From NCBI GenBank assembly GCA_023145655.1, contig JAGLDI010000213.1, forward strand, positions 1 through 5,539: a stretch of DNA of 5,539 nucleotides, read 5' to 3'. Positions 1 to 5,539 of this stretch are shown here, piece by piece. The notes under the pieces were generated by a model, which was given only the letters and a program-made list of their open reading frames with translations, did not search any database and had not been told where the DNA came from. This DNA is from Desulfuromusa sp. Its GTDB lineage: Bacteria > Desulfobacterota > Desulfuromonadia > Desulfuromonadales > Geopsychrobacteraceae. Position numbers and translations under genes: made by a program. Position 1 is the first letter of the stretch, and each line of letters starts with the position of its first letter.

Positions 1-654
1 ATTACCATGTTTCTCCCGCATGGCTATGAAGGTCAGGGGCCAGAACATTCCAGCGCCCGGATGGAACGCTATCTGCAACTCTGTGCCGACAATAATATGC
101 TGATTGTCAATACCACGACCCCGGGACAACTATTCCACTTGTTGAGGCGTCAGGTTCGTACCCAACACCGTTGTCCGCTGATTCTCTTTACCCCTAAAGC
201 ATTGTTGCGTCACCCTTCCTGTGTTTCTACGGTGAAAGACTTGACTAGTGGCCATTTTCAAGAAATCCTTCCCGATGATCTCAAGGCTAAGCAATGTCGA
301 CGGGTTCTGCTCTGTTCTGGAAAAATTTACTATGATCTGCTGCAACAACGTCTGGATGGTGAGCATGATGATGTTGCCCTGGTTCGGATTGAACAAATCT
401 ATCCGTTGCACAGAGAATTATTGAAAAAAATTCTCAAGCCATACAAAAAAACCGTTGAATATTGTTGGGTGCAGGAAGAAATTGCCAACGCTGGAGGTTG
501 GGATTATCTGCGGCCACAGTTACGTGAATTGATCGGTCGTGAACCGGAATATATCGGTCGCAAACGGTCTGCCAGTACTGCTGTCGGCTCTAACCGGCTC
601 CATAGAGTTGAACAACAGCAAATTTTAGATAGTGCCTTTGCCCCCTCAAAATAA
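1..654 (+). CDS. sucA: 2-oxoglutarate dehydrogenase E1 component, C-terminal part (5' end outside window)
   Basis: This is the last 217 codons of the thiamine-diphosphate-dependent E1 subunit, which decarboxylates 2-oxoglutarate and transfers the succinyl group to the lipoyl arm of E2 in the cytoplasmic TCA cycle. The frame is open from base 1, so the ATG at position 7 is internal. The full protein in this family is usually over 900 residues, so about three quarters lies upstream. Visible signatures are the near-invariant HGYEGQGPEHSSAR block of the transketolase-like pyrimidine domain at the very start, then the C-terminal E1o domain with PLILFTPKALLRHP, LCSGKIYYDLL, ALVRIEQIYPLH and a final YIGRKRSASTAVGS. 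All of these match the recalled E. coli SucA layout. The stop (TAA, 652-654) lies 8 bases before sucB. The GPEHSSAR context and the adjacent sucB and lpd favour 2-oxoglutarate over pyruvate as substrate. Confidence 0.96.
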   Translation: MTMFLPHGYEGQGPEHSSARMERYLQLCADNNMLIVNTTTPGQLFHLLRRQVRTQHRCPLILFTPKALLRHPSCVSTVKDLTSGHFQEILPDDLKAKQCRRVLLCSGKIYYDLLQQRLDGEHDDVALVRIEQIYPLHRELLKKILKPYKKTVEYCWVQEEIANAGGWDYLRPQLRELIGREPEYIGRKRSASTAVGSNRLHRVEQQQILDSAFAPSK

Positions 655-662
655 GGATTGAT

Positions 663-1865
663 ATGGATATCATAGTTCCTCAGGTTGGAGAGTCGATCGT
701 CGAAGCAGAAATCGGTGAGTGGTTCAAAAAAGATGGCGAGTATGTCAACAAAGATGACCTGCTTCTGGAGTTGGAAACTGAAAAGGTCAATGTTGAACTG
801 AATGCTGAAGCTTCAGGAACATTAACTATTTTGGCCGGGCAGGGAGAAACAATTAAGATTGGTGCGGTGATTGGCAAAATTGATGAAACTGCCACTGCCA
901 GCCCCTCTGTCGCTGCAAGTGACAGTACCGAAGCTGCACCGGCTGCGACAACAGAGCCGGCAGCGATGAATCCGGCGGTCCCGAAAATAGCTGCAGAGCG
1001 GGGTGTCGATCCGACAACTCTGCCGGGGAGTGGTCGTGACGGGCGGGTTCTGGTTGATGATATTCCGTCCACTGCCGCAGCTGTAGCAAAACCGACTCCC
1101 GTAGAACCAGAACCAACATCAACTCCGGCACCGGTTACACAACCAGCACCACCGACAGAAACCGCGGAACGGATCACTCGTATTCCGATGTCACAGCTGC
1201 GCAAAAAGGTTGCCGAGCACCTGTTGAAGGCCAAGCAAGGGACTGCCATGCTGACAACCTTCAACGAAATTGATATGAGTCGGGTGATGGCTTTGCGTAA
1301 GAGCTACAAGGAGTCTTTTCAGGAAAAATATGGTGTCCCCCTGGGGTTTATGTCTTTCTTTGTCAAGGCCTGTGCTGAGACATTAAAAATTTATCCGGAA
1401 GTCAATGGCAGCATTGATGGCAACGATATTGTCTATCACAATTATTATGATATCGGTGTGGCGGTTGGAAGCAAGCGGGGTCTGGTGGTTCCAGTGATCC
1501 GTGATGCTGATACTCTCCATTTTGACGAGATAGAGAAGACCATCCGTGACCTTGCGGGACGGGCAGCGAACGGTAAATTAACCCTGGAAGAATTACAAAA
1601 TGGCACATTTACTATCAGTAACGGTGGGATCTATGGCTCAGTTTTATCGACGCCCATTCTCAATCCACCGCAGAGTGCAATCCTGGGAATGCATGCTATT
1701 CAGGATCGTGCTGTCGTGGTGGCCGGTGAAATTGTGATTCGTCCGATGATGAACATTGCCCTCAGTTATGACCATCGGATTATCGATGGTCAGCAGGCGG
1801 TCAGTTTTCTGAAACAGGTCAAAGACTATATTGATAACCCGGAGACATTGTTGTTGAAGGTGTGA
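663..1865 (+). CDS. sucB: Dihydrolipoyl succinyltransferase, E2 of the 2-oxoglutarate dehydrogenase complex
   Basis: This E2 core enzyme (400 residues, normal for SucB) transfers the succinyl group from lipoamide to CoA and organises the cytoplasmic complex. Domains in order: a lipoyl domain at about 1-75, with the lipoylated lysine predicted at K41 in ETEKVNVE; an Ala/Pro/Thr-rich flexible linker at about 76-102; a peripheral subunit-binding domain at about 103-135 (PKIAAERGVDPTTLPGSGRDG region), which holds E1/E3; a second Pro-rich linker at about 136-168; and the acyltransferase core from about 170 to 400. The core ends with the catalytic motif SYDHRIIDGQQA, giving H371 and D375. The segment RIPMSQLRKKVAEHL opens the core as in other SucB proteins. 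The ATG at 663 follows an AAGG Shine-Dalgarno (653-656) that overlaps the sucA stop. Single-lipoyl architecture and its position after sucA support SucB over the pyruvate enzyme AceF. It is co-transcribed with its neighbours by inference from spacing. Confidence 0.96.
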   Translation: MDIIVPQVGESIVEAEIGEWFKKDGEYVNKDDLLLELETEKVNVELNAEASGTLTILAGQGETIKIGAVIGKIDETATASPSVAASDSTEAAPAATTEPAAMNPAVPKIAAERGVDPTTLPGSGRDGRVLVDDIPSTAAAVAKPTPVEPEPTSTPAPVTQPAPPTETAERITRIPMSQLRKKVAEHLLKAKQGTAMLTTFNEIDMSRVMALRKSYKESFQEKYGVPLGFMSFFVKACAETLKIYPEVNGSIDGNDIVYHNYYDIGVAVGSKRGLVVPVIRDADTLHFDEIEKTIRDLAGRAANGKLTLEELQNGTFTISNGGIYGSVLSTPILNPPQSAILGMHAIQDRAVVVAGEIVIRPMMNIALSYDHRIIDGQQAVSFLKQVKDYIDNPETLLLKV

Positions 1866-1881
1866 ATTAAAAGGAGAACAA

Positions 1882-3294
1882 ATGTCCGAGAAAATTTATG
1901 ACATCATAGTGATTGGTGCCGGTCCCGGTGGTTATGTTGCGGCGATTCGTGCGGCCCAACTTGGCTTTTCGGTTGCCGTGGTTGAAAAACGGACAACTCT
2001 GGGGGGCGTCTGTCTGAACGAAGGTTGCATCCCCAGTAAAGCTCTGCTCGAATCAAGCGAGCATTTCTCCATGATTAATCATGAATTTGCAGACCATGGC
2101 ATTGAAGTGAGTGGCGCAAAGCTGGATCTGAAAAAAATGATGGCTCGCAAAGATGCGATTGTTGATAAATTGACCGGCGGTGTCGCCGGGCTATTTAAAA
2201 AGAATAAGATCATTTCGATAACCGGTCAGGCGAAACTGTTGGCTGGGAGTGGTTCAACCCGAAAGATTGAAGTGACCGGCGCAGAAGGTTCACAGCAACT
2301 CATTGCCAAAACGATCCTGCTGGCAACTGGGAGTGAAGCGATTGAACTGCCTCACCTCCTTTTCAATGGTCAAACTGTAATCAATGCCCGTGATGCTCTC
2401 AGTTTGACGGAAGTTCCCAAACGCTTGTTGGTGGTCGGTGGCGGAGTGATCGGTCTGGAGTTGGGTTCAGTCTGGAATCGACTGGGTGCCGAGGTCACTA
2501 TTGTTGAAATGTTGCCGCAGATTATTCCCCAGGCCGATCCACAAGTCGCCCAGACACTCCAGCGGAGTTTGAAGAAACAGGGTCTGGAGATTATGGTAAA
2601 AACGCGACTCGATAAGATTGAAACAACTGAAGATGGTATTCTGGCAACCCTGACTACAGCGAAGGGGGAGCAACAGGTGACCTGCGACAAGGTTCTGGTT
2701 GCTACTGGGCGCCGGGCGTATACGGCTGAACTGGGACTTGAAGCTGTCGGTTTACAGACAAATAAACAGGGACAACTGGAGGTTGATGAAAATTATCAGA
2801 CGACAGTTTCCGGAATCTATGCCATCGGCGATCTGATCCCCGGCCCGATGTTGGCCCATAAAGCCAGCGAAGAGGGAGTTGTCTTTGCTGAACGGCTGGC
2901 TGGTCAGCAATCCGCGGTAAATTACCAAGTTATTCCGGGAGTGACTTACACCTGGCCTGAAGTGGCAACTGTCGGCAAAAATGAAGATGAATTGAAGGCA
3001 GAGAATATCCCCTACAAAGCGGGTAAATTCTTCTTTGCTGCCAGTGGCCGTGCCCTCTGTACCGGTATGAGTGAGGGGTTTGTCAAGGTTCTGGCTGACC
3101 CTGAGAGTGGTCGCATCCACGGTATCCATATCATTGGTCCCCAGGCATCAGAGCTGATTGCTGAAGCGACAATCGTGATGTCTTTTGCCGGCAGTATCCA
3201 TGATTTGGCGGTGACCTGTCATGCCCATCCGACTTTGGCAGAGGCGCTTAAGGAAGCAGCACTGGCGGTAAATAAAGAGGCAATTCATGCTTGA
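1882..3294 (+). CDS. lpd: Dihydrolipoyl dehydrogenase, E3 flavoprotein
   Basis: This homodimeric FAD enzyme reoxidises dihydrolipoamide on E2 and reduces NAD+; here it most likely serves the 2-oxoglutarate complex, though one E3 can also serve pyruvate dehydrogenase or glycine cleavage. The length of 470 residues is typical. Seen in order: the N-terminal FAD-binding GAGPGG (12-17); the redox-active disulfide GGVCLNEGCIPSK with C44 and C49; an ATG motif (148-150); the NAD-binding loop GGGVIGLELG (186-195) with acidic E209 at the end of the next strand, which favours NAD over NADP; a second ATG motif (274-276); the FAD motif YAIGDL with D317; and the C-terminal dimer-interface motif HAHPTLAE supplying H449 and E454. 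No key residue is missing. The start at 1882 is set by a strong AAGGAG (1871-1876), 16 bases after the sucB stop, so it is the next gene of the same operon. Confidence 0.97.
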   Translation: MSEKIYDIIVIGAGPGGYVAAIRAAQLGFSVAVVEKRTTLGGVCLNEGCIPSKALLESSEHFSMINHEFADHGIEVSGAKLDLKKMMARKDAIVDKLTGGVAGLFKKNKIISITGQAKLLAGSGSTRKIEVTGAEGSQQLIAKTILLATGSEAIELPHLLFNGQTVINARDALSLTEVPKRLLVVGGGVIGLELGSVWNRLGAEVTIVEMLPQIIPQADPQVAQTLQRSLKKQGLEIMVKTRLDKIETTEDGILATLTTAKGEQQVTCDKVLVATGRRAYTAELGLEAVGLQTNKQGQLEVDENYQTTVSGIYAIGDLIPGPMLAHKASEEGVVFAERLAGQQSAVNYQVIPGVTYTWPEVATVGKNEDELKAENIPYKAGKFFFAASGRALCTGMSEGFVKVLADPESGRIHGIHIIGPQASELIAEATIVMSFAGSIHDLAVTCHAHPTLAEALKEAALAVNKEAIHA

Positions 3295-3313
3295 TTTTCT
3301 CCTTTTGAATTCC

Positions 3314-3342
3314 TTGACAAATCGGGGGCAACAGCTGACAAT
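3314..3342 (+). promoter_or_regulatory. Candidate sigma-70 promoter for the M23 peptidase gene
   Basis: A perfect -35 hexamer TTGACA (3314-3319) is separated by 17 bases from GACAAT (3337-3342), which matches the -10 consensus at four of six positions including the important A2 and T6. The expected start would be near 3349, giving a leader of roughly 80 bases before the TTG codon at 3430. It lies in the only sizeable gap between lpd and the peptidase gene, where a promoter would make sense if the two are transcribed separately. A direct repeat of TGACAA (3315-3320 and 3336-3341, 21 bases apart) overlaps both boxes. This is a pattern match only; no transcript data are available. Confidence 0.5.
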
Positions 3343-3351
3343 CACGCACCG

Positions 3352-3382
3352 TTTCTGCTGCGACTTAAAGTAGCGGCAGAAA
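3352..3382 (+). terminator. Strong stem-loop between lpd and the M23 gene; operon terminator or leader hairpin
   Basis: The arms TTTCTGCTGC (3352-3361) and GCGGCAGAAA (3373-3382) pair over ten positions with one G-U. After a single G/A mismatch, ACT pairs with AGT around a three-base TAA loop, giving a 31-base hairpin. Its place 57 bases after the lpd stop suits the 3' end of the sucA-sucB-lpd transcript. However, it is not followed by a clean T run: the next bases are TAATCACTCACTCTC, and TTATTTTAT comes only about 16 bases later. A textbook intrinsic terminator is therefore not shown. It could instead stabilise the operon mRNA 3' end or sit at the 5' end of the peptidase mRNA. Confidence 0.5.
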
Positions 3383-3418
3383 TAATCACTCACTCTCTTA
3401 TTTTATAGTTCCGACTCC

Positions 3419-3422
3419 GAGG
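3419..3422 (+). promoter_or_regulatory. Ribosome-binding site deciding a TTG start
   Basis: GAGG lies 7 bases before the TTG at 3430. The reading frame has an in-frame TAG at 3406-3408 and no ATG or GTG between it and the TTG. The TTG is therefore the first possible start, and it puts a well-formed membrane segment at the protein N-terminus. Confidence 0.75.
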
Positions 3423-3429
3423 TTTAGTC

Positions 3430-4734
3430 TTGAAATCATTAAAAAAACTATTTTTCTTATTAATTATTGTGGCACTGGTTGCGGCAGGGGTCTTTTATTT
3501 TCGTGATACCACCCCCCCACAGTTGAGTTTAACTCCGGGGAGTGGTCCAATTTCTAAAAAAACCACGCTACTTCTTTCCCTTAATGATAACGGCATGGGA
3601 ATCAAGAATGTTCAAGTCACAGTTATTCAGGGAACCAACCGGATGCCACTGCTGAAACAGGACTTTCCCCCGCAAACTGAAGTGGTTGATCTGGAGCTTG
3701 ACCTTGCAGCGTTAAAATTGCAGCAGGGGGGGGTGCAAATTGAAGTAAGTACGACCGATCAGTCGGTTTATCACCTTGGCAAGGGGAATGTCTCACAACA
3801 GCTCTTCACTTTGACCTATGACACCCGGGCCCCGATCATTTCACTTCTGAGTAAGGCGCACAACTTTACCAAGGGGGGAAGTGGGTTGGTTGTCTTTGGG
3901 TTGAATGAAGAGGTTGAGTCTGCCGGCGTTCAGTTTGGAGACTATTTTTTTCCTGCTTATCCCCAGCAATCTGGTCACTATGCCTGCCTGTTTACTTACC
4001 CTTACAATGTGAAGGAAAGCGACTTTATTCCCCGTGTCATGGCTCGTGATCTGGCGGGAAATGAACGCCAACTGGGTATTTATTACCGGGCAAAAAATAA
4101 GAAGTTTCGCCACCGTAAAATCAATGTTTCAGATCAATTTCTTGCCCAGAAAATTCCGGAATTTGAAGATCTAGCTCCGGATGTCATTAATCCGATTGAT
4201 ATTTTTCTTTACGTCAATCAAACTGTTCGTCAGCAGAATCGGGCTAAATTAGCTGAATTCAGTCGTAAAACATCCCCTGACCCCCTTTGGAATGGTTCTT
4301 TTCTCCGTCAGCCACAGGCTGCAAGCCTGGCCCGTTTTGTTGATTATCGTACCTATTATTATAAAGGTAAGGAGATTGATAAGCAGGTTCATTTGGGGCA
4401 GGACCTTGCTTCGGTTGTTCAGGCAGAGATTGTGGCTGGAAATTCCGGAGAGGTTGTTTGGTCTGAATATCTAGGCATTTATGGGCTCTGCGTCGTTATT
4501 GACCACGGTCTGGGGTTACAGTCACTCTACGCCCATATGAGCCAGTTGAATGTTCAGCCCGGAGATATGGTATCCCGGGGACAGATTATTGGCCGTAGCG
4601 GAGCAACCGGGATGGCAGGAGGAGATCACCTCCATTTTGGTGTTCTTGTCTCCGGAATCCCGGTTCAGCCGATCGAATGGTGGGATGCTCACTGGTTACA
4701 GGACAACATTGACAGTAAATTGAAAATCAATTGA
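3430..4734 (+). CDS. Membrane-anchored M23 family (LytM-like) zinc peptidase with beta-rich, probably Ig-like N-terminal region
   Basis: The product is 434 residues and probably cuts, or helps control cutting of, peptidoglycan cross-link peptides from the outer face of the inner membrane. A basic start (MKSLKK) precedes a hydrophobic stretch at about 7-24, followed by charged residues with no clear signal-peptidase site, so I read it as a membrane anchor. Residues about 27-220 look like two beta-rich, probably Ig-like modules (first about 27-133, second about 134-220, each with a TxxPxxxL-like opening). The catalytic domain is at about 315-420: HLGQD gives zinc ligands H321 and D325, SLYAHM gives H368, and GDHLHFG gives catalytic H400 and zinc ligand H402. 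All expected LytM-type residues are present, so it should be active, unlike degenerate EnvC/NlpD-type activators. The substrate bond is not deducible. The start codon is TTG. The gene carries C7, G8 and G6 runs, but the frame is intact here. It may have its own promoter upstream. Confidence 0.9.
   Translation: MKSLKKLFFLLIIVALVAAGVFYFRDTTPPQLSLTPGSGPISKKTTLLLSLNDNGMGIKNVQVTVIQGTNRMPLLKQDFPPQTEVVDLELDLAALKLQQGGVQIEVSTTDQSVYHLGKGNVSQQLFTLTYDTRAPIISLLSKAHNFTKGGSGLVVFGLNEEVESAGVQFGDYFFPAYPQQSGHYACLFTYPYNVKESDFIPRVMARDLAGNERQLGIYYRAKNKKFRHRKINVSDQFLAQKIPEFEDLAPDVINPIDIFLYVNQTVRQQNRAKLAEFSRKTSPDPLWNGSFLRQPQAASLARFVDYRTYYYKGKEIDKQVHLGQDLASVVQAEIVAGNSGEVVWSEYLGIYGLCVVIDHGLGLQSLYAHMSQLNVQPGDMVSRGQIIGRSGATGMAGGDHLHFGVLVSGIPVQPIEWWDAHWLQDNIDSKLKIN
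3726..3733 (+). repeat. G8 homopolymer tract inside the M23 peptidase gene
   Basis: Eight consecutive G residues span the end of codon 99 to the first base of codon 102 (Gln-Gly-Gly-Val). Loss of one G would bring TAA (3746-3748) into frame, and gain of one G would bring TGA (3741-3743) into frame. Either change would leave a product of a little over 100 residues that keeps the anchor but loses the catalytic domain. Long G runs are known slip sites in contingency genes of some bacteria. Whether this one varies cannot be seen from a single sequence. Confidence 0.9.
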
Positions 4735-4738
4735 TTTT
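4723..4738. repeat. 16-base perfect AT-rich palindrome over the M23 stop codon
   Basis: AAAATCAATTGATTTT is its own reverse complement and includes the TGA stop of the peptidase gene (4732-4734). As RNA it could form at most a weak six-pair hairpin with an AATT loop, followed by ATTTTG, so it would be a poor terminator. As DNA it could be a regulator site for the downstream gene, which starts 52 bases after it. Chance is a real possibility in AT-rich sequence. Confidence 0.45.
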
Positions 4739-4790
4739 ATTTTGAAGTGTGTGTGATGAACTTTTTCCTTAACTAAAAGAGGTGAATTGG

Positions 4791-5539
4791 ATGAAGAAAG
4801 TAACTCTGTTCCTGCTGTTTATTCTGACGGTGTGTTTTTCCGGTAATGTTTTTGCGACCGAAGCAAAAAAAGAGATCAAGGCTGGATTTGTCTATGTTGG
4901 TCCGGTTGGTGATGCTGGCTATACCTATGCTCACGATCAAGGGCGTCAGGAAATGGAGAAACTTCCCTTTGTTGAGCCTTCAATCTTTATCGAGTCGGTT
5001 CCCGAAGGGGCAGAATCTGCCCGGGTTATCAATGGTCTGGTGCGTAAAGGGCACAACCTGATATTCACTACCAGTTTTGGTTTCATGGATGCAACTATTG
5101 ACGTTGCCAAGCGGAATAAAGATGTGGTGTTTATGCATTGTTCCGGGTTTAAAACGGCCGAGAATGTCGGGACCTACTTCGGACGGATGTATGAACCCCG
5201 TTACCTTTCCGGTATCGTTGCTGGGAAGATGACCAAGACAAATATCATTGGTTATGTTGCCGCATTCCCTATCCCAGAAGTTATCCGTGGGATCAACGCG
5301 TTTACTTTGGGGGTTCGCAGTGTCAATCCCAAGGCCGAAGTTAAGGTTGTCTGGACTCAGACCTGGTTTGATCCCGGTGTCGAGCGGGATGCAGCTGATA
5401 GCCTGTTGGATGTTCACGCTGATGTCCTGGCTATGCATCAGGATGCCCCCGCAACAATGCAGGCGGCAGAAGCTCGTGGTGCTTATGTTATCGGCTATAA
5501 CTCCGACATGCGTGTTTTCGCCCCCAACGCTTTTCTGAC
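4791..5539 (+). CDS. BMP-family ABC transporter substrate-binding protein, N-terminal 249 codons (3' end outside window)
   Basis: This is a periplasmic solute-binding protein of the basic membrane protein (BMP/PnrA-like) family, the receptor of an ABC importer usually for nucleosides or purines. The N-terminus MKKVTLFLLFILTVCFSG plus NVFA is a classic signal peptide with likely signal-peptidase I cleavage after A22. C15 sits in LTVC, a weak lipobox with V just before the Cys, so lipidation is less likely. Family blocks follow: GFVYVGPVGDAGYTYAHDQG (32-51), the IFTTSFGFMD ligand-pocket strand (91-100), RYLSGIVAGKM (137-147), IPEVIRGINAF (161-171), TWFDPGVERDAA (191-202) and a final SDMRVFAP. 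These closely match my memory of the Brucella BMP protein solved with adenine, so a purine ligand is plausible but not proven. AGAGGTG (4778-4784) lies 6 bases before the ATG. The family is usually 330-370 residues, so about a third is missing. Permease and ATPase genes would be expected downstream. Confidence 0.92.
   Translation, partial: MKKVTLFLLFILTVCFSGNVFATEAKKEIKAGFVYVGPVGDAGYTYAHDQGRQEMEKLPFVEPSIFIESVPEGAESARVINGLVRKGHNLIFTTSFGFMDATIDVAKRNKDVVFMHCSGFKTAENVGTYFGRMYEPRYLSGIVAGKMTKTNIIGYVAAFPIPEVIRGINAFTLGVRSVNPKAEVKVVWTQTWFDPGVERDAADSLLDVHADVLAMHQDAPATMQAAEARGAYVIGYNSDMRVFAPNAFL

Noticed and set aside
680..1264. Long antisense open frame of 194 codons opposite the sucB linker region
   Set aside because: It mirrors the Ala/Pro/Thr-rich, GC-biased linker and lipoyl region of a certain gene; its translation is low-complexity Ala/Ser/Val/Gly with no recognisable domain.
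3352..3382. Hairpin as a confident rho-independent terminator
   Set aside because: The stem is good but there is no T run directly after it on either strand, so I kept it only as a possible terminator.
3470..3482. TGGCAC...TTGC resembling a sigma-54 promoter
   Set aside because: The GG-to-GC distance is 10 bases instead of 12, and the site lies inside the codons for the M23 membrane segment.
4731..4759. TTGATT with a downstream box as a promoter for the BMP gene
   Set aside because: At 17-base spacing the second box would be TGATGA, a poor -10, and no better pair exists in the gap.
4804..4835. Cys15 of the BMP leader as a lipoprotein attachment site
   Set aside because: The preceding residues L-T-V do not fit the usual small residue at -1, while VFA at 20-22 gives a good signal-peptidase I site; left as a minor alternative.
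4980..5438. Antisense open frame of 152 codons near the window end
   Set aside because: The + strand here encodes a continuous BMP-family protein with conserved blocks; the reverse frame has no domain and is a shadow.
5248..5538. Forward open frame of 96 codons in another frame near the end
   Set aside because: It overlaps the real BMP frame throughout, and its translation has no family features.

Overview
The window reads as an ordinary chromosomal segment of a Gram-negative bacterium. All real genes are on the + strand: the end of an oxidative TCA-cycle operon, then an anchored cell-wall peptidase gene and the start of a gene for a periplasmic binding protein. I judge base composition to be close to half GC by eye, not by calculation. 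The style of the M23 peptidase and its pairing with a BMP-type binding protein resemble Desulfuromonas/Pelobacter/Geobacter-like deltaproteobacteria. That assignment is a guess from recalled family resemblance; the sequence does not prove it.

Region 1 (1-3294) holds the 3' end of sucA (E1), complete sucB (E2) and complete lpd (E3). The gaps are only 8 and 16 bases, each containing a Shine-Dalgarno sequence, so this is almost certainly one transcript. Together the genes encode the 2-oxoglutarate dehydrogenase complex. E1 decarboxylates 2-oxoglutarate on thiamine diphosphate, E2 carries the succinyl group on a lipoyl-lysine arm and passes it to CoA, and E3 reoxidises the dihydrolipoamide with NAD+. 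Catalytic and cofactor residues of E2 and E3 are intact.

Region 2 (3295-3429) is a 135-base intergenic stretch. It contains a good sigma-70-type promoter candidate (TTGACA, 17-base spacer, GACAAT), a strong stem-loop starting about where that promoter's transcript would begin, and a GAGG ribosome-binding site that fixes a TTG start for the next gene.

Region 3 (3430-4734) encodes a 434-residue membrane-anchored M23 (LytM-like) zinc peptidase. It has an N-terminal membrane segment, a long beta-rich, probably Ig-like stretch, and a C-terminal catalytic domain with all expected metal and catalytic residues. The gene contains homopolymer runs (C7, G8, G6); a one-base slip at the C7 or G8 run would put translation into an early stop.

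Region 4 (4735-5539) has a 56-base gap with a 16-base perfect palindrome over the upstream stop codon. It is followed by the first 249 codons of a BMP-family (PnrA/adenine-binding type) ABC transporter substrate-binding protein with a signal peptide, cut by the window end.

I found no RNA genes, mobile elements, CRISPR arrays or clearly novel system. The most useful leads are the slip-prone G8 run in the peptidase gene and the promoter/stem-loop arrangement ahead of it.
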